From Engraulis encrasicolus (Eukaryota; Chordata; Actinopteri; Clupeiformes; Engraulidae): a stretch of DNA of 64,000 bases. The notes under the pieces were generated by a model. That model was not told the DNA's origin. It made no database searches and was given only the letters and a program-made list of their open reading frames with translations. The stretch lies in the NCBI RefSeq assembly GCF_034702125.1, contig NC_085861.1, positions 57,996,350 to 58,060,349 of the forward strand. Reading direction: 5' to 3'. A program made the translations under genes and the position numbers. Below are positions 33,171 through 45,014 of this stretch, piece after piece (position 1 is the stretch's first letter; each line of letters starts with the position of its first letter).

Positions 33171-34544
33171 GTATAGCATTGCGAGGGACTAAACAGGCCA
33201 TGCAATGCGGCTATTGCCACTGTGTTGTTGGCAAAACAGACACAATAACAGCCCACATTTAAAGACTGTAGCTAGCAGAAAGCGATAAATGACCTCCCCC
33301 GACATTACACTTCTTGCTCCTAAAGCTTGCCTATTTATTAGCAGTAAACAAGTTAACGTCCTGAAAAGTTTCACCTCTTTGTTAAGTTTTTGAAGTCACA
33401 AGGACCAGACACTTGTCCGCTGTCACGCAACATCGAAAGAGAAAAGCAGACACTGTTCACAAATAACTGAATAAAGTTTTCATTTAAAAAAACACAGCAT
33501 TTGTTCGAAAATATGGTTGGTGACCAGTGACCACACTGCCTATCCAGATGCATGTATGAGCAACAACGAGAAAGATAGGGAGAGACAGAGAGAGAGATTA
33601 GTGGCGTGTGTGTGTGTGTGTGTGTCCGGGAACATTTGGAGTGAAAAAACAACCCTCCCCCACTTCAGAATCAGATGTTGGTGGTCTACCTCAAGTCAAT
33701 ACTTCATAAAGCCATAGTCTAATATCGTTATAGGCTAAGATATGAAAAATCCCTCATTTCTTCATTGCCTTGAATTCATGTAGGCTAAAACTGAGTGACT
33801 TATTTAGCCTACTTTATTATCTTATTTAGGCCTAGTCTTTAATGTATTTTACTAAATATTAAAATAAGGAAAAGAAAAGACAGACAAGTTGAGACTTACT
33901 GGTCGTATCCTATTACAGCAAACTAATAGCCTGTGAGGGCAAACATCTTGCTAGCAAGCTGTTGGCACGATTGAGATAATCAGGCTATGCCTGTAATTAA
34001 AATGAATTCAACTACCTAGGCACACACTAAAATACGGATACAATTGCTTGTAGCTTTGCTCTTCGGAGCGCAGTGGGTTTCGTGGCTCCGAGGGGATGGG
34101 CGCTGATGGCACGCTTGATGTGCGATAAGCACAAAAATGACTGAGTGCGCGCCTTTCAATGGGCAGCTAAATATGCCTATTGCATAGCGTAATTATTCAC
34201 ACATCACGTCATCTCACAAACTAGTAGTCTCTTGCAGTTGGCCTATGCCAAATTAACGTCCTCCCTGTGAGGCTGCAGCGCCAATTGAAACAGGTAGAGA
34301 AGTCGGGTTAGGCTATAGCTAAAGTCTATAAAATGTTTTTTTTTGTTGTTGTAATTTCTAATTATCAAGACTATGTTTACGATAACGATTTGTTGCACTA
34401 TGACTGGTGCTCAAGTTGGTGATCATAGTCATCTCAAGTGCTCCCGTTAAAAAAAATGGTTGGGGAGTTTTAGGAGGCGCTGCGCAAACAGACAGTCAAT
34501 AGCCAAGTAGCCAGAGTACACCGGGAAGACCGCCGTCTTCTCTT
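33171..34544. other. msh5 intron, unassigned
   Basis: Contains AG-rich and (TG)n runs at 33580-33625. No gene or element ends were recognised. Confidence 0.45.
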
Positions 34545-35170
34545 TGCAGACATTGTGTAGTTAAAAAAATGTTTGGCATAGTTTTGGGCATAATTTAGTG
34601 GCATCTGGGCTACACTCGGTGCATTGATTAGTCATGTATAGCAAACAGCAAAAATGCAGGTGGGGACGTGAGATCTGTTCTGGCATGTGTTCCCTCGCAG
34701 AACACGGCAGTTGCTTAATGCCGAGGCAATAGGCCCATGGTGAATGACTTGCGAACGAACGAATGCAACGAATGCAAATGCCGGATAAGGTCTGATAAAT
34801 CACATTTTATGTAAAAAATAATGAATAAAAAAAAACAACAAAAAAAGAACTTTCGTCAAAACTTTTATGAAAGAGTAGCCTATTAAAAAAGAATGCAAAC
34901 GAAAATATGTCGTAGCCTACCGGCCCATGTCTTAATGTGGACTAATAGGCTAATTAATTGGCACACGCTTATGAAATTGCCCCTCCTTGCTTGATAAGTG
35001 TGGATAAGATGGAAAACCTCCCTGGCTGCGCAGACATTGTTTAATGATTTAAAAAAATGTTTGGCATACAGTTTTTGGGCATAATTGAGTGGCATCTGCA
35101 CTCGATGCATTAATTAGTCATAGCAAATAGCAAACAGCAAAAATGCAGGTGGGGACGTGAGATCTCTTCT
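34545..35170. repeat. Local direct duplication, period ~485 bp
   Basis: ATGTTTGGCATAGTTTTGGG followed by TAGTGGCATCTG and AGCAAAAATGCAGGTGGGGA near 34569-34672 recurs as a diverged copy near 35057-35156, and GCAGACATTGTxTA precedes both. Indels separate the copies. It lies in the first large intron. Confidence 0.75.
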
Positions 35171-35770
35171 GTTGGTTATGGCTTCGAGAGTTCTCCATGT
35201 GTGCGCCTGTCCATCTCACAGAACCCGACAGTTGCTTACACTTAATTTTGTATCCGTGCATCTCTCACAGCATGAAATATTCCTATAATAATCATGATAA
35301 ATATTAATTATTAAATATAAGAAATATTGGCCTCTCTTTTGCGCTTGAACACTCTGTCACCCTGTTATCCTCTCAATCCTAGAAGGCTAGGCCTACTCAG
35401 ATCACATGACCACGCTGGTGAGAGAGACAGAGAGCACACCGACTGCTACTTTTAGTTTGTGTAAAACGTTTTTTTTTATTATTCCTTCTGGAGTCTGGGT
35501 TCTGGGTCCGTGGGCCTCTCATTAGTAAAGTGTATAGCGAGTGCTCCCTGGCCACCTGGCGGTTGTTTGGGTACACTGCAATTAGGCGAGATATGTAACG
35601 CGATTATTAACTCGTCATTGTCCCGGTAACTCGAGAGAAATGAAGGGGTACCATCTGTACATATTGTGGCATAGTTTGTTATGCTGTGCCTAATTAATGA
35701 CGGTTGAAGTAAAATAAACATAAAGTCTAAGATAACGAAGAGAGTAAAAAATAATTTGTACATAAAGACC
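35171..35770. other. msh5 intron, unassigned
   Basis: T-run at 35470. No gene or element termini were recognised up to the duplicated exon border. Confidence 0.45.
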
Positions 35771-35820
35771 AACCAGTATAATGAAGTGTATTATTGCGTG
35801 AAAGTGGATGGCTTGTCTTT
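35771..35820 (+). pseudogene. Decayed duplicate of the msh5 exon's 5' border
   Basis: These 50 bases align to 35832-35881 with 42 identities at an offset of 61 bp. The downstream copy spans the real acceptor (GTGCAG|GTGGACGGCTTG). The upstream copy reads GTGAAA|GTGGATGGCTTG, so the splice AG has become AA, while the exon bases changed only at a synonymous site (GAC/GAT). A stop (TAA in TTTAAATAAA) follows soon after. Confidence 0.8.
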
Positions 35821-35864
35821 AAATAAAGAGTAACCAGTACAATAAAGTGTGTTGTTGTGTGCAG

Positions 35865-36011
35865 GTGGACGGCTTGTCTTTGCTTGCATCCTGTACCAGC
35901 AGCTGGCTCCTTAAGCCAGCTGACCAATGTCCACATGTCCTACTGGCCACCAACTTCCACAGTCTGCTGCAGCTGGACCTGCTGCCCTCCTCTCCGCTGC
36001 TCTCCCTCCTG
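35865..36011 (+). CDS. msh5: msh5 exon with H-loop region
   Basis: The 147-nt exon encodes 49 residues in phase 0, with acceptor TTGTGTGCAG and donor GTAAAT. It begins VDGLSLLA, which directly follows the FGKGTNT of the previous exon, and contains ATNFHSLL, the segment equivalent to the MutS H-loop that contacts ATP gamma-phosphate. The end is leucine-rich (LDLLPSSPLLSLL), as in other MSH5 proteins. It is separated from the preceding exon by a 20.5-kb intron full of transposons. Two oddities: a decayed copy of its 5' border lies 61 bp upstream (35771-35820), and the intron downstream turns into a Tc1-like terminal repeat within about two bases of the donor. Confidence 0.93.
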
Positions 36012-36210
36012 GTAAATACATATTTGATCCCTTGCTGATTTTGTTGGTTTGCCCACTAATAGTTCATGATCACTATATAATTTTAACGGTAGGTGTATTC
36101 TAATATGGAGAGACAAAATATTAAAAAGAAAATCCAGAAAATAACTAATTGATTGTATTCAATTGAGGAAAATAAGTATTTGACCCCTCTAGCCAAAGAA
36201 GACAAAGCAG
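36012..36210 (+). mobile_element. Internally deleted Tc1-like relic at the exon donor
   Basis: From 36014, AAATACATATTTGATCCC and TTGCTGATTTTGTTGGTTTG match the left terminus of the Tc1 family at 27900, and 36168-36205 (AAGTATTTGACCCCTCTAGC) matches the right subterminal region near 29300, reversed. The middle is deleted. It starts within about two bases of the msh5 donor GT. Confidence 0.75.
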
Positions 36211-36569
36211 TAACACTTTAAAATAAGGACCCCTTGTTAAGCATGAGTTGAGCATTATTGAAAACTTAGGTAATGCTTAGTTTGTCCTCTTTCCATAATT
36301 ACCATAATTTGTTGCCTCAAAGTCACAGTATGCAGTAGTGTGTTTTAATTTAGTGTTAGCGGCTTTGGTGCCACGTTATATATTGCCTCCGAGCCGGGAA
36401 TTCCACCTTTCAGGAGTGACTTTACTAAAATCTTTGTCAGGTCGACAGCCAATCAGCTTTACTCCCATAGAGATGGCTCACTCATCTCACTCTAAGAACC
36501 GGGGGACATATTCATGTCTTAATGTTTTTGGAAATTAAGCCCAAAATATGTAAGAATAAACAAACAAAT
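36211..36569. other. Intron with hAT-like end fragment
   Basis: AGTAACACTTTAAAATAAGG at 36211 resembles the GGTAAC ends seen at 9080 and 14347, but no partner or duplication was found. No gene. Confidence 0.4.
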
Positions 36570-37174
36570 GGTAACACTTGGTAAGACAGAGTTACATCTA
36601 TTAGCACTAATACATACAATATTAATGCCTGTGTAAGTAACTTGTTAGGCATGTACTAAGCAAACTCAAACAGTTGTTAAACATTTATTCACGAATGTCT
36701 TGTTCATGCACAATAAGGGATTTATTACTGATATAAACTTAGTAAGGACCTAGTAGACCTAGATTTCTATTTATGAGTAGAGCGAGCGCACGCTGTTCCG
36801 TACTAGGCCTCCTCGCAGAATGCCGTTTTCGCGATTAAAACAAACTTTTCAGTGTGATGACAACCATCACACCTATTGCATAGCTCATTTGAAAGAGGAG
36901 GTTGTCGTCTTCAAAATAAAACCAACTAGAATTGCGGTGGTTAATGTATGGGTTGATTGATTGAATTAAATATGTAACAGTATTCTGAACACATCTGACC
37001 AAATAAGTAACAGTACTACGTACAACTTCATTACATTAAAACGGTGCATTACCAATGGGTTTAGGCAGCATGAAAGACAGACATCGTTATCATCATTGGA
37101 AAGGATTTGAAGAGCTCCAAAATACTGCAAAAGCCATTTTATACAATTGCCATGAATTGTATAGTTCATAATAG

Positions 37175-37990
37175 GGTTGTCCTGACTATTCGACGTAATC
37201 GATTACGTCGAAGACGTAAATAAGTCGAAGTGTTCAACATACCGTCGATTACGTGATTTGCGCAAAAAAAAAGTGATTTGCGCGAGCCGCGAGGTAGACG
37301 TGCTAAACAGAAGCGGAGAAAATAGTAAAGGCTGAACATCCGAGGGTGTCAGACGTCAGTGTCAGACGAAGATGAAAGTAGCAGTGGCACCACTAATCAG
37401 CCCAATAAAAAAGTGATTTGCGCGAGCCGTGAGGTAGCCTACGTGCTGAAACAGAAGCAGAGGTTGAGGCTGAACGTCCGAGGGTGTCAGTGTCAGACGA
37501 AGATGAAGGTAACAGTGGCACCACTAATCAGCCCAATGAACGGACACATCTAAAGTGTGGCGATATTTTAAAGACAAGGCACAAGACTTGGTCGTGTTTC
37601 TATAGGAGATTTATATATTGAGGAAGTGAACGTTTTTCAGATCGAGACGCAGGGTAATTTCATGCTGCTTTGTACTGTCGCTATGCTGGTGGCGTGCATA
37701 GCAACGACAGTGAGATAAAGCAATGATTCGTAATGTGCCTGCTATAGACGCAATATCCAACACCTTGAAGATGACAGTGGTAGGGGTGTTTGTAGAAGAG
37801 CTTGTATATAAAGTAAATGAAGACAAAAGAAGTGTGCATATTCCAGCCAACAGCGGGAGATGTGGAGTGGAATGCGGGCCTGATTCAGAGAAAGGTCTCG
37901 TCCCTTCTCCTCCACGGTGCACGAAGTGCACCTCGCACTATTCAATATTGTTTTTGCCGACTGCAGGTCTAAATAAATATTAATACTATT
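37175..37990. mobile_element. hAT relic with internal duplication
   Basis: It begins GGGTTGTCCTGACTATTCGA with repeated CGTAATCGATTACGTCG words, a known style of hAT end. A ~130-bp segment (AGTGATTTGCGCGAGCC to CACCACTAATCAGCCCAAT) is present twice, at 37271-37407 and 37410-37536. No intact transposase and no right end were identified. Confidence 0.5.
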
Positions 37991-38000
37991 CTAATAATAT

Positions 38001-38409
38001 TAGAGATGCATCCGGTTCCGGATCCGGAAAAGGCAGGATAATAGGGTTTTTCACAGGATCCGGATCCGGCAGGATTTTAAGCAGTGGATCCGGTATCCGG
38101 CAGTTACCTAAAAATCAGGATCTGGTGCATCTCTAGTTTTTACGTAGCCTAGGCTTTTCAGTCAGTCTTTCACAACCCCAATCACTGCATGGAGTGAAAG
38201 CCCTTCGGAAGCGGCCGTTGCAGGCAGTTTGTCAGTAAGCCAATGAGTCTAAAAAATTGTTTGATCCAACATAATAAAATGGGCCCACGTGTGCAAGTAG
38301 ACTATGTGTTTCAACCCTTTCGTAGGATCCGGTTCCGGATCCGGCAGGATCTTAAGCAGTGGATCCGGTATCCGGCAGGATCCTAAAATCAGGATCCGGT
38401 GCATCTCTA
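38001..38409. mobile_element. hAT MITE rich in GGATCCGG words
   Basis: The ends TAGAGATGCATCCGG and CCGGTGCATCTCTA form a TIR, and AATAATAT is exactly duplicated (37993-38000, 38410-38417). A ~100-bp block (CCGGTTCCGGATCCGG to GTATCCGGCAG) is repeated near each end, giving about ten GGATCC/GGATCT sites. Confidence 0.88.
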
Positions 38410-38647
38410 AATAATATTAATATTATAATAATCATAATTATGTCATACAATTATGGACTGGGTCTATATTAGCAATAGAAGGGGGATAGGGACCAGCTGG
38501 GCTTTGGTGCTCAACAGAAACACGTGGACAGAGTAGCCAAGTTCTTTCTTTCCTCGTACTCATAAAAGTTCTGGTAGCCTTCACCCCTAACCTATAGTGG
38601 CCCATATTTTTTTCTACTTTCCTATTATAACTTAGGCCTCTGTATAT

Positions 38648-40645
38648 GGGTAGATGACGGATAGGCAGCAAAAAACATTTTTTTCACAAATCATTGTTTA
38701 TGAGGGAAAAAAGTACATGTCTACATAGTGCAACAATTAATCTTTCAAAAAATCCAAGTGGTCACAATGTTGGTCTATTCATTGATTATTTATTTACGTT
38801 GATAAAGCAATTTGCTGAAAATATGTCCTTTGGTGTGACGTTAAGAAATAAATATATTAAGTAATGTAGAAATGGCTTGATGGAGTTTTATGAACATTGT
38901 TACACTCTTCATATTTATTGCAATTTTTTAAAGTCTTAATTTAATGAGAAATTACCATTTAAGTATTTTTTTTCACATTAGATGTGAGATTATTAGAAAC
39001 CTTCGAGGAAAAACAGGGATATCTTTCTTTTAAATGTTCAAAATTGTCCGAATTTATACTAACTTTTCAGGGACAATAATTTGTTCTTCCCTAATGCAAT
39101 ATTCAGTGTTTATCAAACATATTGTTTAGCTCAAAGAAATATTTGAGCGTTTAAAACATGTCACACCGTAGGACATTCATGTCACGCTAAAGGACAGAAA
39201 TGCAAAACTGAGCCAGAAACAAATATATCAACATGATTATTTTGTCTTTTGATCATAATATAATGTAGTCAATATGGACCTACACTTTACACTTATAAGT
39301 CTATGAATCGTCGATTATCAGCCTATCGTAACTCTTAATGACAGCCATGCGGCCATTGCATGTAACCTGCAGAGCTCATAAGACTCACACTGAAGGGTGA
39401 CCTTGGCATGACCATCACACTTTTGTAGGTATGCTATGACTGTCACACCATTGAACCTGTAGTGTGTAGTGGCCAGTGCCTGTTTGGCAAGTATCTCAAG
39501 CTGGACAGCACATTTATGCTGTATATTGAGCTCTCCACAGCATACTTTATTCATCTATACTCCTCTATATACTCTCTCACTGATCTTTCCTTCACTGTTA
39601 CCGTTATATTTTATGGTTTCAAAGCACCATTAATGACATTTTATATCATTTGACAGTATCTAAAATCAACAGCAAATATTCATCAACAATGCATCAAAGT
39701 ATAAATTCCAAAGGCCAATAAAGGAATAAGTAATTTGAATACACAATATTTATCTAGTCAAACAACAAAACAAAAAAATACTACCAGTTGTTTTAAAAGC
39801 TATTTCTCAAATATCTAGTCCATTGGTGTGACCTGTTTGTCCTTTGGTGTGATACTCCAAAGTGTCACACCATAGGACTTTTACCATCACACCATAGGAC
39901 TTTTACCATCACACCATAGGACTTTTGAGCTTTTGAGTTAATTTAAAGCCATGTCGTTGCCAACTGAAATACAATTTCACCTTTAGTAAGATGCATTTTC
40001 ATACATCTACATAAGAAAAAAATGTGAAAAATATACACTATTGTCAAAATGTATTTTATGGCTGTCACACCAAAGGACTACAAAACTAATACATCTTGTG
40101 GTAGCAAAACATAATTGATTGACAGAAGAACTCTGAGAGAAAAATCTAAAATCCACCCTTGCCATTGGCTTCTTAAGGGTCTAAAGTCACAATTTATGTA
40201 CCGCTGGAGCTTCAACAATAGATAATTATACACAGAATTAACCAAAAAAATGATGTCACACCACAGGACATTATTTTCTGCGACAAAGTTTCATAAGTCC
40301 ATACGGTCTCAGAAAAACAGGGAAAAAATTAAGCATTGCCACTTGCTAAAATAGACACCTTGAAAAACATGCCAGAGTTGTTTAGACAAATGACTGAGCT
40401 TTGATTATTTATTTAAAAATGTTTTAATATGGAGAACCGGGCTTGCCTCAGTCACACCATAGGACAAATGTGACATTTGACTCAAAATTAAGTATACTTA
40501 TTTAAGCTCTGGATTTATTATACATTACTTTTTCACAACAACGACATTAGTTTAATCATTTAAAGCATTGACAATTTTGAAAGCATGAATTTACTTAATT
40601 TTAAGAGCCTGCGACAGCAAAATTTACACGTCACGTCATCTACCC
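38648..40645 (-). mobile_element. Iteron-bearing DNA transposon, copy 2 (intact length)
   Basis: A 1998-bp element bounded by GGGTAGATGAC and GTCATCTACCC, the reverse complement of copy 1 without its three insertions. The 15-bp motif GTCCWWTGGTGTGAC occurs at 38825(+), 39160(-), 39181(-), 39818(+), 39839(+), 39864(-), 39886(-), 39908(-), 40064(-), 40255(-) and 40451(-). Ten of these line up one to one with copy 1. The central cluster has starts 21, 25, 22 and 22 bp apart and reverses orientation near 39858. An exact 8-bp duplication is not visible (CTGTATAT / ATATATCA), and no transposase frame is recognisable; the longest frame (78 codons, 39318-39554) has no known motif. Confidence 0.8.
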
Positions 40646-41550
40646 ATATATCAGTAAATGTAGGCTAATACTTGATTTGAACTGAAACACATATATTAGG
40701 CCTGTATTTATTATAGTCTGTGACTAATTTATAAAATGTCCCCTTTTTTTTTTTTTTTTTTTTAGAAATCATTGTCCTAATAGGCCCTAGGTGCACTCTG
40801 CTTTATTTTTCAGGTCAAAGTTAAGTGGCATATCACAGTTTTTTTCTTCCGAAAAATAATAATAAAAAAAATTAAAATATACAAAAATAATAATAATAAA
40901 AAAATTGCGACTATTTGAAAAAAATCTGTCTGTCGAACATGCTCTTCTCTGCTGATGTGATGGGCGGGCAATCCATAGTGGTTGGGAACAGTGTCTAGAT
41001 CTATTGGTGGGAACCCAGAAACAGGGCGTTGACCATTTTCCTTTCCCTACGTAGCAAAGGGAGGGCCCAATCAGCGTGCCACCTGGACGCGCCTTTTTTC
41101 AAATCTGGACCAAATGCAGGACAGCTCAGTGCAGACATTATGACAATGTTAACCCCTGGGGTGACTTAAGGAGGCCACATGAACACATTTTAAGGTCTAA
41201 AACCCGTAAAAGGTGAACATTTCATGCCATGGGGCCTTTAATTGTGCATGAACAAGATGAATACATGCCTAACAAATGTTTGATTTTGCTAGTTACTTAA
41301 ACAGACATGAACATTGTATGTGTTAGTGCTCATAGATGTAACCCTAAAATAAAGTGTTACCAAATTATGGAAATAGTTTGAAATGTGGGTCATGGCTCTA
41401 TAATCTATGAATTGATGGAATTATGGTAATAAATAAACTTTTTCACGATATTCTAATTTTAGGGCCTGCACCTGTATTTACCTGTATAACAGCGTCTTTT
41501 CTGCAGTGTTTTGTGATGTCGCTACTATGGTTTTGTGTGTGTGCTTGCAG
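40646..41550. other. msh5 intron, unassigned
   Basis: T-run at 40745-40764. GGGGCCTTTAA near 41230 resembles a MITE end. No gene before the exon at 41551. Confidence 0.4.
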
Positions 41551-41688
41551 ACGTTTGAAACTGCTGTTGACGGAGACGAATTGGTTTTTCTCTACCAGCT
41601 GAAGGAGGGTGTCAGTCAGTTCTGCTATGCAGCAAATATTGCAAAGCTTGCGGGTGTCCCAACCGAGCTGGTGCAGAGAGCTGTAGAG
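41551..41688 (+). CDS. msh5: msh5 exon, ATPase domain C-terminal part
   Basis: The 138-nt exon encodes 46 residues in phase 0, with acceptor TGTGTGCTTGCAG and donor GTACAG. It contains DELVFLYQLKEGVSQ, which corresponds to the conserved MutS strand and turn after the H-loop (LVFFYQ...EG in MSH5), then a helix ending AGVPTELVQRAVE. Phase and content continue from the exon at 35865-36011 with no gap relative to the family. The donor GTACAG is weaker than consensus but acceptable. The reading frame stays open into the intron for about 70 nt, so the exon end rests on family alignment and on the phase of the next exon. Confidence 0.92.
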
Positions 41689-42059
41689 GTACAGTACAGA
41701 GCATTTCATCATTACCATGAATTATTATTATTACCCAATACACTGAATATATTTTAATTATTATTCATCTTCCGCTCATTTCTTTTTTTTGCTTGAGGAG
41801 TAAGTCTAATACATATTTGAATTCTGAAAGAAAGAAAAATATTTAAACCGCCTCAGCTGTTCTGTAGCTCCTAATCAGAAAGTGCACACGTCTCCCCCAT
41901 CCCCTCGTGCTTCTATGAAGTGCAGCTCTCCTATGCCATCAGCAAGCCTAATGCTACTTTCCCAATCACAACCAATTCTTTGTGTGACATCTTTGAACAG
42001 GAAAACTGTCAACAAATTTTACATTGTACTAATGTACAGCAGGCTATGCAACAGTGTTT

Positions 42060-42935
42060 TACAGTGCCATGAGAAAGTTTGGGCACCTTTTGGGAAAGTC
42101 ATTACATCGGTTTATTTCTCGTTGAGCTTTAAAAGTAGGAACTTCATTTTAACATATGTTAAACTTTAGGCTAAGAGAAACATCTCAGCCGTGGAAGAAT
42201 TCTAATTGGTGTTACAGAAACAATTTTATGTGGATTTAAACAAGAATAGGCGTGTGCATAAATATGGGCACCCCAAAGAAGGTATACCATTAATATGAAG
42301 GAGAGCTCACCTTTGCTTATCTAATGGCCTGTGGATACTTGCTAAACAAAAGGACAAGTTCCAACTGCTTGATGCAACTGAATAGTTGCCAATTATTCTG
42401 TCCAGAAGCCCTCTAATTTAGTCAGGTTACTCATCTGTCTTCTTTGGACATCCTGGTTCAAATAAATTCATTCTTTTTCAAAATAGTGATATCTCAAGAT
42501 TGGTATGACCATTTCAAGACATTGAACTAGTTCTTTTGCATTAACTCATTGTTGAATTTTGATCAGTGCAGTGCAATCACTGTCCTGCTGGAAGGTCCAA
42601 ACTCCAAACTGCTCAGCTTTGATTTTGTGACTGACACTTGAACAATCTTTTGAAAAATCTGCTATTTGAAAGGAATTAGTGAGGCCCTCAACTGTAATAA
42701 GTTTTACAGTGTGTATGCGAGCCATACATACCTATAGCAGGGTATAATTTAGGCCAGATGTCATAGAATTTATGTGTGCATTTTTTGCCATGTCCACCTC
42801 CCATTGTTAAAGTCAAATAAATCTAGCTCAGTCTCATCTGACCACCGTATGATTTCCCAAAATGCTTTTAGCTTGTCCAGATAAGCTTTCTGCATAAGTT
42901 TAGCAACGTATTTCTGCAGACACGTTGTTACAACT
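42060..42935 (-). mobile_element. Tc1-like element end with transposase fragment
   Basis: From TA 42060, ACAGTGCCATGAGAAAGTTT and GGGCACC are a Tc1-type terminus with a ~245-bp inverted repeat shared, reversed, with 52300-52549. On the - strand, about 42905-42770 encodes LDKLKAFWEIIRWSDETELD, the first catalytic D block, in a 85-codon frame. The homology stops near 42935, where unrelated sequence begins. Confidence 0.7.
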
Positions 42936-44530
42936 CTGTTGTTTTTTTCTTTTTCTTTGCATTTTCCCCAACAATAGAAAGGCCACAATGTAAACACCAA
43001 TAGTGATGACAATAAATCACAATACAATAATGAGATGAACAGTATTTACATCTGATATTTAAAGTTGAATGCACAAAAGAAATGTAGTGCCAAATGTACA
43101 TCCACACATTAAATATATACAATATTTACATTCACAAAGGATTAACCTCCTACTAAATGACCTTCTCACATTCTATAAGCAATGAACACAAAAGAGTTAT
43201 TACATTGACCAACAATATTACAGGCCAAAGGCTACACATTGAAAATTGCCACAACTAACTTCATCCAACCAAGTGTAAACTAAGGTTTAGCAGCAATAGC
43301 CCCATTACATTACACATTTAAATTACAGATCAAGTCACACATTGCAATTAGCCCAACTCAGTTACTATAAACCAAGGCAATGCATACCAGCAATATTGAG
43401 TTACATTACAGATCAACATTACAATAAACCAGTGACTCCATAAAATAATATTTTAGATACGATTAATATTAATTACAATTTACCAAGTAGAAATGCTGAA
43501 GACGGCAACATAATTTTTTACCTGTGACAACAGTCAACTACATCTAAGGGTTGCACCACAAACAGGAAGGAAACCGATTGGGCTACATTTCCCAGCATGC
43601 ACACGCGGTATACGCGGCACATGTGACAGCGCGAGAAACGCGGCACATGTGACAGCGCGAGAAACGCTGGATTCAAACATTACCGCAATACTGATACGGA
43701 GACTACCCGGCTTTCAATGTCAAACGTTGGATTACAATCAAAGTAATAAAAGCGACCGGCGCAGCGTATAACTAAGCAGACAAAGGCACAAACAGTGGTA
43801 GCACAACAACTTAGGCTATAGTGTTAGATTAATTAATGGAAACTGAGACAGCTTACCGTTGGCATATCACTCCCTTGACAAGACGACATGGCAAACAAAC
43901 CAAGCGCGCTCCCACTTATAGTTTGCGTATATGCAGTGTATTGGATGATCACTAATCACTTGGATTACTACTGGAATGGCACTGGCTACCCACAACGTCC
44001 TGGCTATCGTCTGCACCAACCAGGTAAAGTGACCCAGTCACTAATTCACTGGCACTAAATTGTTTTGATTGCACAAGCGCGGGTGAGCAGAAACCCTCCC
44101 ACTTGCTCTGCCAGAGTGAGTGAAACACCCATCCAATGAGCTTTTGGCTGGTGAAAAATATACGCTGAAAGACCCATGTCTAGGGCTCAAATCGAAACGG
44201 GAGGCAGTGACTCGATGACTCTCCTCCTACATAAACAGGTCACTGATCAGATAGGTGAAGTTAGCTGATGAGGCAGCCGTTACGAACGGCACTAACGAGT
44301 GCGCTGCCTTGCGCATTTGATGTTACGGCGATTCTATGGCGGGAGTTACGTTCATCACGTTAGCGCTTAGCTTACGCATGCTATTTGAACGGTGAATGAT
44401 CGGCATAATAATTATACGCGGGGCGAATATTTGTGACATCAAAACGTTCAAAAAATCGCACCGGTGAGTTCTGCGACAAATTGATAGCAGCAGCAGCACG
44501 GACGAGGTCGCCATCATCTTTAATCCAAAT
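42936..44530. other. msh5 intron, unassigned
   Basis: Contains a two-copy 29-bp repeat (CGCGGCACATGTGACAGCGC) at about 43614-43670. No gene was recognised. Confidence 0.45.
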
Positions 44531-44888
44531 GTTTTGCTTGGTATACCCACACACTAGATTCATTGGCCTGGCGAGACCTTTCCCTGACGTTTGCAAAATG
44601 ATATTAGGCTGTAACACAACTGGCTTTCGCTCAAAAGCGAATGCGAATCAATCAGGCCAACCATCCTATTACCTACACAAACAAGATTATGCCAGGCCTA
44701 TAACAAAAATAATATTTGAAGTACACAAACAATTTGAAGTGCACACACATTTGTCTTTTGACTATCAGTCAAACGAGTAGCCTAAAAGGCGTGCGTGCCT
44801 CTGAAAAGATGCAGCCCCTTGGCCAATGCAGCACACATCGCGCTCATCCGACCTGTAGCTATAGGCCTATTTCTTTTCTGCAACAGAG

Positions 44889-45014
44889 TGATGAAGTGGT
44901 CCGCACACTGGGTAGCTTCAAAAATATAAACTTTATTTCATTTTTAATTTCATTTTTTTTGAAGAACGAAATAAAGTTCATATTTTTGGAATACCCGTGC
45001 GAACCACTTCATCA
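44889..45014. mobile_element. Hairpin MITE, 126 bp
   Basis: TGATGAAGTGGTCCGCAC and its near-complement GTGCGAACCACTTCATCA bound an almost complete palindrome (AAATATAAACTTTATTTC / GAAATAAAGTTCATATTT). The equivalent place in unit 2 (near 50615) reads through without it. Confidence 0.75.

Larger units (their letters stand above)
36570..41361. mobile_element. Candidate GGTAACAC-ended element carrying nested insertions
   Basis: GGTAACACTTGG..GTTACATCTATTAGCACTAA at 36570 pairs with the complement of TTAGTGCTCATAGATGTAAC..GTGTTACC ending 41361, and the arms pair for about 130 bp (TTGTTAGGCATGTA; GTTCATGCACAAT). An exact 8-bp duplication is not visible. If real, it holds the hAT relic at 37175, the MITE at 38001 and the iteron element at 38648, and spans most of the 5.5-kb intron. 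Confidence 0.5.

Noticed and set aside
41506..41757. Reading the whole 83-codon frame as an msh5 exon
   Set aside because: The ends run past the acceptor at 41550 and the donor at 41689; family alignment and phase support only 41551-41688.
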